NCBI GenBank assembly: GCA_009936695.1
Contig: JAACEA010000186.1
Span: 1-5,803, forward strand
Reading direction: 5' to 3'
Length of the DNA: 5,803 nucleotides
DNA from: Planctomycetia bacterium
GTDB lineage: Bacteria > Planctomycetota > Phycisphaerae > Phycisphaerales > SM1A02
Shown here: positions 1 through 4,933 of the stretch, in pieces
Numbering within the stretch: the first letter of the stretch is position 1
How the letters are laid out: each line of letters begins with the position of its first letter
Notes under the pieces: model-generated
Database searches by the model: none
Seen by the model: only the letters and a program-made list of their open reading frames with translations
Told to the model about the DNA's origin: nothing
Position numbers and translations under genes: made by a program

Positions 1-1226
1 CCCGGCGTGTCGCAGGTGTAGGGCGGAATCGGCGGCTCGGCCTCTTCCCACGCAACGGTGAGTCCGGCGTTGCCCTCCGAGAGGTTCCAACCAGAGGCGC
101 TGATCAGGTACTGCCGGCCACTCTCGACGTTCGCCGTGAGGAACGACTGGAAGTCAGGGCAGCCGCCACCGTCGTCGTTGCACGCCACCTCGACGTTCGG
201 AAGCGTGGACGGATCGAAGGTCGAACCGATCTCACCCGCATCCCAAAGCGTGAGCGCCGTGTCGTAGTCGGCGTCGTTGCAGGTCGTCGCGGTCAGGGTC
301 TGCGTGCCCGTTCCCTCGATCTGCACCATGAACCAGACATTCGCCGCGCCTCCGGCCGCACACGTGATGATCGGGCCGTCGTAGTTCGCCCCGATGGTGG
401 AGTAGTCGACCCGCTCCCCGTTGCTCATCATCGTCGGATCGGTCGCACAGTCGTTCCCGTAGGCGGGGTTGTCACAGGTGTAGAAGTAGATGTTGCAGAG
501 CGCGATCGCGTTGTCGACGCACGTCGAGTCCCACGAAACCTCGCAACAGAAGGGGTCACCACCAGCGGACGGATCACAGGTGACGGCACAGCAGGTGACG
601 TCGTCGCAACCGGGCTCCGGATGCGGCTCGGCACAGGAACCGGTCGCATCGATGCAACCCTCGGGGATGCCGGCACCAAGCGTGAAGAACGCATCGGCGG
701 TGATGACGCTGCCGCCATTGAGGCCGGTACCGTCTTCCCAGGCCTGATACACCGCGACTTCGACGTCACCCGATGCATCCACCGCGAAGGCGAATGGATC
801 GAAGATCGTCTCGCCGGCGGCGGATGATCCGTCGAGGGGGTAGGTGGCGCATTCGCCTTCGATTTCGGAACCGGTCTGGTCCGCGATCGGAACGCCAACA
901 TTGAAGTAGGCGGTTTCGGTGCCGTCGGACATGCTCATGGTGAACGTGCATTCGCTCGCCCAGCAGGAGAAGTCAGAACCGGTGTTCCAGCAGACGTCGA
1001 TGACGACGTTCGACCAGCCGAAGGCCGTGAAGTAACTGCCGGCCTCGGCCATCACCGTCTGGCCGTTGTAGTTGGGGCTCGCCGGGTCGATGCCGCCGTT
1101 GGCGATCGTGTAATAGGGCGCGTCGGAGAAACCGACGTCGTAGGTACCGCCGCCGCCCGCAAGCGCCGTGGCAGACAGACCGACCGCAGAAATCGCGGCG
1201 GTTGCCTTGATGAAAGTGCTCTGCAT
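1..1226 (-). CDS. Secreted Cys-rich multidomain protein, partial (C-terminus beyond the left edge)
   Basis: The reading frame is open from the ATG at 1226 to the window edge: 408 complete codons and no stop. The start is set by a near-perfect Shine-Dalgarno sequence 8 nt upstream and by a typical signal peptide: Lys7, a hydrophobic Ala-rich core, and a likely signal peptidase I cut after Ala-Leu-Ala (residues 21-23). Residues 24-190 form an unnamed probable beta-rich domain. Residues 191-244 are a Cys-rich cassette with two CC pairs. Residues 252-400 resemble the beta-sandwich domains (PPC-like) common in planctomycete exported proteins, with DxDTxLxxxD-type and CNDD motifs. The frame ends in a Pro-rich linker and Cys just where the paralogue at 1558-3516 begins its next domain. 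By analogy the missing part probably carries a third domain and a dockerin tail, but this cannot be seen. Its function is unknown; an extracellular or cell-surface role is inferred from the signal peptide and Cys content. Confidence 0.9.
   Translation of the reverse strand, partial: MQSTFIKATAAISAVGLSATALAGGGGTYDVGFSDAPYYTIANGGIDPASPNYNGQTVMAEAGSYFTAFGWSNVVIDVCWNTGSDFSCWASECTFTMSMSDGTETAYFNVGVPIADQTGSEIEGECATYPLDGSSAAGETIFDPFAFAVDASGDVEVAVYQAWEDGTGLNGGSVITADAFFTLGAGIPEGCIDATGSCAEPHPEPGCDDVTCCAVTCDPSAGGDPFCCEVSWDSTCVDNAIALCNIYFYTCDNPAYGNDCATDPTMMSNGERVDYSTIGANYDGPIITCAAGGAANVWFMVQIEGTGTQTLTATTCNDADYDTALTLWDAGEIGSTFDPSTLPNVEVACNDDGGGCPDFQSFLTANVESGRQYLISASGWNLSEGNAGLTVAWEEAEPPIPPYTCDTP
481..1226 (-). 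repeat. Diverged direct duplication, copy A
   Basis: This stretch aligns with 2771-3516 at a constant offset of 2290 bases, with no gap, from the start codon through about residue 248. It includes exact identity over 51 bases (919-969 against 3209-3259) and over about 44 bases (around 502-545). Further downstream in the gene the offset changes to 2278, which shows an in-frame indel. Confidence 0.85.
495..656 (-). other. Cys-rich cassette of the partial secreted protein
   Basis: Residues 191-244 of this protein keep all ten cysteines of the paralogue's cassette. The run AGGDPFCCEVSWDSTCVDNA (residues 221-240) is unchanged between the two, making this one of the best conserved stretches of the pair. 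Confidence 0.7.
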
Positions 1227-1234
1227 CTTGAATT

Positions 1235-1241
1235 ACCTCCT
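1235..1241 (-). promoter_or_regulatory. Strong ribosome binding site of the partial secreted protein
   Basis: On the minus strand this reads AGGAGGT, almost the full anti-16S complement, with 8 nt between it and the ATG at 1226. It fixes the start codon and suggests efficient translation. Confidence 0.85.
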
Positions 1242-1322
1242 GAGTACCGAATTCCCGCGGAACGAGGACACACGTCTCACGCACCAGCGGATGCACTTAA
1301 CTGCATGATTCGCCCCAAGTTT

Positions 1323-1352
1323 ATCCTAAGACCGAAGATTGGCATCTGAAAA
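1323..1352 (-). promoter_or_regulatory. Possible sigma-70-type promoter of the partial secreted protein
   Basis: On the minus strand TTTTCA (1347-1352) and TAGGAT (1323-1328) are separated by 18 nt. Each matches the consensus at 4 of 6 positions. They lie in the most AT-rich part of the gap, about 97 nt before the ATG. A TTGACC (1363-1368) just upstream has no good partner at the usual distance. This is a weak prediction by eye, and planctomycete promoters are poorly characterised. Confidence 0.25.
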
Positions 1353-1460
1353 ATGAGATCATGGTCAAGAATCACGTCCGTTAACTCGACCTGGTTCTCC
1401 TCGCCGAAACTATCGGCCGGACGCAGCGGCCCGGACGCGCCTCTCCATGGAACCTCGATA

Positions 1461-1496
1461 CGAAGAACCCCCCGATCCGCGGAGCGGATCGGGGGG
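1461..1496 (-). terminator. Intrinsic terminator after the 652-residue secreted protein
   Basis: A perfect 12-bp inverted repeat (1468-1479 with 1485-1496) has six G:C pairs at its base and a 5-nt loop; one more C:G pair could close the loop to 3 nt. Read on the minus strand the stem is followed by TTCTTCG, a short U-rich tail. On the plus strand no U tract follows, so it serves the minus-strand gene that ends 61 nt upstream. It separates the two paralogues into different transcription units. Confidence 0.85.
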
Positions 1497-1497
1497 C

Positions 1498-1514
1498 ATT
1501 CGAATCGTTCGAAT
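1498..1514 (-). repeat. Perfect 7-bp inverted repeat with 3-nt spacer (3' UTR hairpin 3)
   Basis: ATTCGAA and TTCGAAT flank a TCG spacer. The element lies one base from the terminator stem and directly abuts the next inverted repeat at 1515. It could form an RNA hairpin in the 3' untranslated region or be a symmetric protein-binding site. Confidence 0.7.
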
Positions 1515-1531
1515 CATCCATCGCATGGATG
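1515..1531 (-). repeat. Perfect 7-bp inverted repeat with 3-nt spacer (3' UTR hairpin 2)
   Basis: CATCCAT and ATGGATG flank a CGC spacer. The architecture (7-3-7, 17 nt) matches the elements at 1498-1514 and 1544-1560, but the stem sequence differs, so structure rather than sequence is shared. Confidence 0.7.
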
Positions 1532-1543
1532 GTGACTCGCTGG

Positions 1544-1560
1544 TGATCGGTGACCGATCA
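1544..1560 (-). repeat. Perfect 7-bp inverted repeat containing the stop codon (3' UTR hairpin 1)
   Basis: TGATCGG and CCGATCA flank a TGA spacer. On the minus strand the TGA stop codon of the 652-residue protein (1560-1558) is the first three bases of the stem. Twelve unpaired bases separate this element from the next hairpin. Confidence 0.7.
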
Positions 1561-3516
1561 GGGGCAGGCGCCCCAGACCGAGAGCACGAGGCCGACGTCG
1601 GCACCGTTCACTTCACCGTCGCCATTGAGATCCTCGGGGCAGCCCCCACAGGTTCCCCAGGCAGCGAGGATGAAGCCGAAGTCAGCACCGTCGACCATGC
1701 CGTCGCCGTTGAAGTCTCCGGGGCAGTCGGGCTGGCCGCCACCAGCGGTGCCGTCGGCGTAGACGAACCACTCGAGGTCGAAACCGATCGAACCGTTGGT
1801 GATGTACTCGGTGATGCCGCAGGGAGCGGATCGGATGTACGTGGTACCGCTCGAGACGTCGACCCCGGTGCCGCCACCGAAGGTCACGAAGCCGTCGAGG
1901 GCCTGCGGGATCGAGACCTCGATGACGAGGGCCGAGCCGTCGGACAGATCGACGTTCACGCCGTCGGGGAAGGTCACCACGTTGTACTCGAGACCATCGG
2001 TCGTGTAGAGACCGAAGTTGTTGGTCGCGAGCAGCTCGAGGTCCGCGTAGACGTCGACGTTGCCGCTCGGCGACTTGAGGACGTTGATCGCCGCAGCGAG
2101 GTACGAACCGGGGTTCGTCATGCCGAAGCGGATGCAGTCGATCGTGAACTGATCGTTGCCCATGTCCTCGGCGGTGTAGATCCGGCAGTAGTTGTTCTCG
2201 GTGGTGATGCCACCGCCAGCACAGGCGACGCCGCCTGAATTCATCACGTCAGTGATATTCTGGGTGAACGTGTCCGGACCCGGGATGTCGCAGGTCTGGG
2301 GCGGGATCGGCGGCTCGGGGGCCTCGATCGAGACGACGAGGTCGCCCTGGCCGGTGGCCTGGACGAATCCGCCGAGACGGACGAGGTACTGACGGCCCGC
2401 GTCCACGGCGAGGAGCGCCTCGGACGTGAAGAACGTCGGGTCGTCACAGTCTTCGTTGCAGATCAGGAACGACGCCGGAAGCGTGGACGGATCGAAGGTC
2501 GAACCGATCTCACCCGCGTCGTAGATCGCGATCTTGGTGTCGAAGTCCGCGGTGTTGCAGCAGGTCGCGGTCATGATGCCGCCGTCGACCGACTCCACCA
2601 TGTACCAGAGGTCCGACCAGATCGGATAGTCCTCATCGGCCGAACCGCAGTCGATCTCGGGCGGGCCGTCGGTGTTCGCACCCACGGTGTTGAACGCGAC
2701 CGGGGTGTCGAGGTCGAGCATCATCGGCGAGGTCGCGCAGTCGTTGGAGTACTGCGGGTTCTCACACGTGTAGATGTAGATGCCGCAGAGGGCGATCGCG
2801 TTGTCGACGCACGTCGAGTCCCACGAAACCTCGCAGCAGAACGGGTCACCACCGGCGGCCGCGTCACAGACGACGGCACAGCAGGTCAGGTCGTCGCAAC
2901 CGGGCTCGGGGTGGACCTCGGCGCAGGAACCGGTCGCACCGTCGCAACCGGCGGGGACTTCGCCCGCGAGGGTGAAGAAGCAGTCGGCCGTGATGACCGA
3001 ACCACCGGCCATGCCGGTGCCGTCATCCCACGCCTGGTAGACCGCGACCTGGACGTCGCCGCTCGCGTCGACCGCGAAGGCGAAGGGATCGAAGATCGTC
3101 TCACCCGCGGCAGACGAGCCGTCGGTCGGATACGTGGCGCAGGCGCCTTCGATGTCGCTGCCGGTCTGGTCCGCGACCGGCACACCGACGTTGAAGTAGG
3201 TGGTCTGCGTGCCGTCGGACATGCTCATGGTGAACGTGCATTCGCTCGCCCAGCAGGAGTAGGCGGAACCCGTGTTCCAGCAGACGTCGAGCACGACGTT
3301 GGACCAGCCGAACGAGCCCATGTAACGACCGGCCTCGGCGGTGACGCCCTGACCGTTGTAATTCGGGCTGGCGGGATCGATACCGCCAGAGGCGATGTTG
3401 TAATACGCGGTGTCGGAGAATCCGACGTTGTAGGTGTCACCACCGCCCGCAAGGGCGAATGAAGACACAGTCGCCGCGGAGACCGCGGCCGTGGCCTTGA
3501 TGAACTTGCTTTGCAT
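1558..3516 (-). CDS. Secreted Cys-rich multidomain protein with C-terminal dockerin-type repeats (652 aa)
   Basis: A complete gene starting at the ATG at 3516, with AGGAGG 8 nt upstream. Residues 1-23 are a signal peptide (Lys4 and Lys7, hydrophobic core, cut after Ala-Leu-Ala). Residues 24-190 are an unnamed probable beta-rich domain. Residues 191-244 hold ten cysteines, including two CC pairs and a DPFCC...SWDSTC core. Residues 252-400 look like a PPC-type beta-sandwich. Residues 410-590 form a further beta-rich domain that I recognise only loosely from planctomycete surface proteins. Residues 598-651 are two dockerin-type repeats with calcium loops DFNGDG and DLNGDG. No catalytic motif is visible, so an adhesive, structural or surface-display role is inferred, not shown. 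The upstream gap of 213 nt and the downstream terminator suggest its own transcription unit. It is the full-length paralogue of the truncated gene at 1-1226; one difference is Cys179, which is Ala in the other copy. Confidence 0.95.
   Translation of the reverse strand: MQSKFIKATAAVSAATVSSFALAGGGDTYNVGFSDTAYYNIASGGIDPASPNYNGQGVTAEAGRYMGSFGWSNVVLDVCWNTGSAYSCWASECTFTMSMSDGTQTTYFNVGVPVADQTGSDIEGACATYPTDGSSAAGETIFDPFAFAVDASGDVQVAVYQAWDDGTGMAGGSVITADCFFTLAGEVPAGCDGATGSCAEVHPEPGCDDLTCCAVVCDAAAGGDPFCCEVSWDSTCVDNAIALCGIYIYTCENPQYSNDCATSPMMLDLDTPVAFNTVGANTDGPPEIDCGSADEDYPIWSDLWYMVESVDGGIMTATCCNTADFDTKIAIYDAGEIGSTFDPSTLPASFLICNEDCDDPTFFTSEALLAVDAGRQYLVRLGGFVQATGQGDLVVSIEAPEPPIPPQTCDIPGPDTFTQNITDVMNSGGVACAGGGITTENNYCRIYTAEDMGNDQFTIDCIRFGMTNPGSYLAAAINVLKSPSGNVDVYADLELLATNNFGLYTTDGLEYNVVTFPDGVNVDLSDGSALVIEVSIPQALDGFVTFGGGTGVDVSSGTTYIRSAPCGITEYITNGSIGFDLEWFVYADGTAGGGQPDCPGDFNGDGMVDGADFGFILAAWGTCGGCPEDLNGDGEVNGADVGLVLSVWGACP
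1564..1725 (-). other. Duplicated dockerin-type calcium-loop domain, encoded segment
   Basis: Residues 598-651 of the 652-residue protein are two 26-residue units separated by Gly-Gly. Each starts with Cys-Pro, contains a calcium loop (Asp601, Asn603, Asp605, Asp609, Asp612; and Asp629, Asn631, Asp633, Asn637, Asp640), and ends in Trp-Gly-x-Cys. The protein ends one residue after the last Cys. Dockerins bind cohesins in cellulosomes, but no cohesin is seen here. In Phycisphaerae this tail may instead serve surface anchoring or folding, which is unproven. Confidence 0.85.
2771..3516 (-). repeat. Diverged direct duplication, copy B
   Basis: Partner of 481-1226: the N-terminal coding part of the full-length paralogue. 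The start codon and signal-peptide opening (MQS-FIKATAA) match. The untranslated leaders do not resemble each other apart from the Shine-Dalgarno sequence. Confidence 0.85.
2785..2946 (-). other. Cys-rich cassette of the 652-residue protein
   Basis: Residues 191-244 contain cysteines at 191, 198, 207, 212, 213, 217, 227, 228, 236 and 244, an even number compatible with five disulfides in an exported protein. The order GC...GSC...EPGC...TCC...VC...DPFCC...W..TC...LC resembles a cassette found repeatedly in planctomycete exported proteins. I know no assigned function for it. The paralogue has every cysteine at the same place (495-656). Confidence 0.7.
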
Positions 3517-3524
3517 CCGAGATT

Positions 3525-3530
3525 CCTCCT
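3525..3530 (-). promoter_or_regulatory. Strong ribosome binding site of the 652-residue protein
   Basis: AGGAGG on the minus strand, with 8 nt before the ATG at 3516. The spacing equals that of the paralogue, and it fixes the start. Confidence 0.85.
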
Positions 3531-3544
3531 AGATCGGATCTGGG

Positions 3545-3569
3545 TCGAGATTGAGAACTTCAAGCTCGA
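3545..3569 (-). other. Possible leader hairpin upstream of the 652-residue protein
   Basis: TCGAG (3545-3549) pairs with CTCGA (3565-3569). Past one mismatch, TTGA (3551-3554) pairs with TCAA (3560-3563). The resulting interrupted stem lies 15 nt upstream of the ribosome binding site. It might stabilise the message or modulate translation, but a chance structure of this size is also plausible. Confidence 0.3.
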
Positions 3570-3582
3570 ATATGAATGACGG

Positions 3583-3609
3583 ATCCGCAAAAAGAATCCG
3601 CCAAAAAGA
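3583..3609 (-). repeat. Imperfect tandem repeat (13 and 14 bp) upstream of the 652-residue protein
   Basis: On the plus strand ATCCGCAAAAAGA (3583-3595) is followed at once by ATCCGCCAAAAAGA (3596-3609). The units differ only by one inserted C. The A5 tracts are 14 bases apart. It lies 67 bp upstream of the start codon, inside the probable promoter or leader, so a protein-binding or slippage-derived element is possible. Confidence 0.75.
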
Positions 3610-3636
3610 GACTACCGGCGATTCAAGAGAGGTCAA
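3609..3636 (-). promoter_or_regulatory. Possible promoter of the 652-residue protein
   Basis: On the minus strand TTGACC (3631-3636) matches the -35 consensus at 5 of 6 positions. It is followed after 16 nt by TAGTCT (3609-3614), a poor -10 match (3 of 6). It sits beside the tandem repeat at 3583-3609. This is a weak prediction by eye. Confidence 0.2.
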
Positions 3637-3698
3637 TCGCCTTCTGGAACTCTGGTGTGGCATCGAGAAAAAACGTCCGTTGCAGAATCATCGATCGT

Positions 3699-3736
3699 CC
3701 GATAATTCCAATCCCGCCCGCTTTGGACGTTATCGG
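3699..3736 (-). terminator. Stem-loop over the stop codon of the MDR gene, possible weak terminator
   Basis: CCGATAA (3699-3705) pairs with TTATCGG (3730-3736), which contains the TAA stop. An inner stem TCCAA/TTGGA (3707-3711 with 3723-3727) surrounds a C-rich loop. On the minus strand the nearest T run (six T, 3668-3673) lies about 25 nt further on, too far for a classical intrinsic terminator. It may protect the 3' end or terminate inefficiently. Confidence 0.35.
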
Positions 3737-4779
3737 GCAGCGTCGTCGTCCTGCCGCCAATCGACCACCAGCTTGCCGAACTGATGTCCCGCTTCGATCG
3801 CGGCGTAGGCAGCGGCCGCCGTCGCCGGCGTGTGGACCGCGTCGATGACCGGCTCGAGCCGCCCGTCGATCAGCAGACCGACGACCTGGCGAAACTCATG
3901 CATGTCACCCATCGTCGAGCCCAGAATCGAGAGTTGGTTCCAGAACACGCGCGCGAGGTCGGTCGTCGCCGCCGGCCCGCTGGTGCAACCACAGGTGACG
4001 AAGCGACCGCCTCGAGCCATCGCCTTGATGCAGGCGGGATGAACCGCCGCGCCGACCGAGTCGATGCAGACGTCGACCCCGCGTCCACCGGTCGCCTTGC
4101 GGACCGAACGAGACCAGTCCTCGCCCTCGTCGAGCACCGTGGCCGATGCGCCGAGCGCGCGGGCCCGCTCGAGTTTCGCCTCGCTCCGGCTCGTCACCAC
4201 CGTGTTGCAGCCGAGGTGCCGTGCGATTCCGAGCGCGGCGAGCGCCACCCCCCCGCCGATGCCGGGGATCAACACCCAGTCTCCAGGCGCCGCCGAAGCC
4301 CGCGTCGTCAGCATTCGCCAGGCGGTCAGATGCGTCAGTCCGAATGCCGCGGCGGTGATCGGATCCCGATCGCCGATGTCCACGACGTTCGTCGCGGGAA
4401 CGAGGAAGTACTCCGCCATCGCCCCGGGCACGTGCTCCCCCACCAGCTGGAAGTTCTCCCCGGCGTCACGACCGCCCGGGGAAGGCGGCGTTCCGACGTC
4501 CCTCGCAGCGTTCATCATCACACGGCGTCCGACCCAGGCGTCATCGACGCCCGAGCCGACGGCGTCGACCACTCCCACGCCGTCCGAACCCGTCACCCTC
4601 GGCCACGGACGATCGACCCCGGGGATCCCCATGCCGATCCAGAGATCCAGATGATTGAGCGCCGACGCCTCGGTTCGAACCCGAAGGTCCCCCGCGGCCG
4701 GCTCCGGCATCGGGAGATCCACGAGTTCCACGTTGGGCGCGACGGGCGCGCCCCCGGTCATGACGGCGACTGCTTTCAT
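3730..4779 (-). CDS. MDR-superfamily zinc-free NAD(P)-dependent oxidoreductase (quinone reductase-like, 349 aa)
   Basis: A medium-chain dehydrogenase/reductase of normal length. Residues 1-130 form the GroES-like substrate domain, with MKAV opening, ALNHLDLW (40-47), GSDGVGVV (64-71) and VGEH...AEY (113-124). Residues 145-285 form the Rossmann domain, with GIGGGVALAALG (173-184) for the dinucleotide and SRSEAK (197-202) after the second strand, where Ser-Arg suggests a preference for NADPH. The family reduces quinones, enones or carbonyl compounds, or oxidises alcohols; the substrate cannot be told. The catalytic-zinc Cys and GHE motif of alcohol dehydrogenases are absent, and so are the four structural-zinc cysteines, whose loop (about 93-110) is Gly/Pro-rich. 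The start at 4779 fits the family N-terminus, but the ribosome binding site is weak (GGAG 13 nt upstream). It is transcribed toward the secreted-protein gene, 213 nt away, with no obvious functional link. Confidence 0.93.
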   Translation of the reverse strand: MKAVAVMTGGAPVAPNVELVDLPMPEPAAGDLRVRTEASALNHLDLWIGMGIPGVDRPWPRVTGSDGVGVVDAVGSGVDDAWVGRRVMMNAARDVGTPPSPGGRDAGENFQLVGEHVPGAMAEYFLVPATNVVDIGDRDPITAAAFGLTHLTAWRMLTTRASAAPGDWVLIPGIGGGVALAALGIARHLGCNTVVTSRSEAKLERARALGASATVLDEGEDWSRSVRKATGGRGVDVCIDSVGAAVHPACIKAMARGGRFVTCGCTSGPAATTDLARVFWNQLSILGSTMGDMHEFRQVVGLLIDGRLEPVIDAVHTPATAAAAYAAIEAGHQFGKLVVDWRQDDDAAR

Positions 4780-4933
4780 GGCGGGAATCGTACTCCGGCT
4801 CGCCCCCGATCCGAGCGGACGCGACGTCGGTGACCGGGACCGACCGACTATCCTGTTCGGGGCGAGTCCCGGAACCGACCACGCCTTGGACGCCTCGAGC
4901 GGCCCCGATCACCGACTCCACCGGAGCAGACCG
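4780..4933. promoter_or_regulatory. Divergent intergenic region between the MDR gene and the DUF1573 lipoprotein
   Basis: These 154 bases must hold the start signals of both divergent genes. GTCGGT (4826-4831) and ACCGAC (4839-4844) form a 6-bp inverted repeat with a 7-nt spacer, inside a run of GACCG direct repeats (4832-4848). TATCCT (4849-4854) could be a plus-strand -10 box, but no good -35 lies at the right distance. A shared operator is possible but not demonstrated. Confidence 0.35.
4923..4926 (+). promoter_or_regulatory. Ribosome binding site selecting the TTG start of the DUF1573 lipoprotein
   Basis: GGAG lies 7 nt before the TTG at 4934. The other in-frame upstream candidate, TTG at 4886, has only a GGA 12 nt before it. 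No in-frame ATG lies between the upstream region and the signal peptide. Confidence 0.55.

Larger units (their letters stand above)
1227..1557. other. Intergenic region between the two tandem paralogues
   Basis: This 331-nt stretch carries no credible gene. From right to left in the direction of transcription it holds three short hairpins next to the stop codon of the upstream gene and then a strong terminator (1461-1496). About 100 nt of unremarkable GC-rich sequence follows, then an AT-richer stretch around 1315-1370 that is the likely promoter of the next gene, and finally a leader with the ribosome binding site. Short ORFs here lack a signal peptide, a family motif or a ribosome binding site. 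Confidence 0.7.

Noticed and set aside
1291..1306. Short inverted repeat ATGCA...TGCAT in the leader of the partial gene
   Set aside because: Only 5 bp with a 6-nt spacer, which is expected by chance. There is no support for an operator or riboswitch.
1564..1725. A cellulosome component, judged from the dockerin repeats
   Set aside because: There is no cohesin, carbohydrate-binding module or glycosidase in the window. The Cys-flanked, Trp-Gly-ending form is typical of Phycisphaerae secreted proteins in general.
1447..2238. Plus-strand ORF of 263 codons opposite the secreted-protein gene
   Set aside because: It is rich in Val, Asp, Arg and Glu with no family motif, crosses the terminator hairpin, and lies opposite a gene with signal peptide, domains and dockerin repeats. 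It is a high-GC antisense shadow.
2911..3462. Plus-strand ORF of 183 codons opposite the N-terminal domain of the secreted protein
   Set aside because: No ribosome binding site or motif. The complementary protein is conserved between the paralogues at amino-acid level, so the minus strand is the coding one.
1..3516. CRISPR array or mobile-element repeats as the explanation for the repeated DNA
   Set aside because: The repeated stretches are in-frame coding DNA of two homologous proteins, with no regular spacers, transposase or terminal inverted repeats.
3784..4833. Plus-strand ORF of 349 codons opposite the MDR gene
   Set aside because: Its Arg/His/Pro-rich composition has no recognisable domain, while the opposite strand has clear MDR motifs over its full length. 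The equal length is coincidental.
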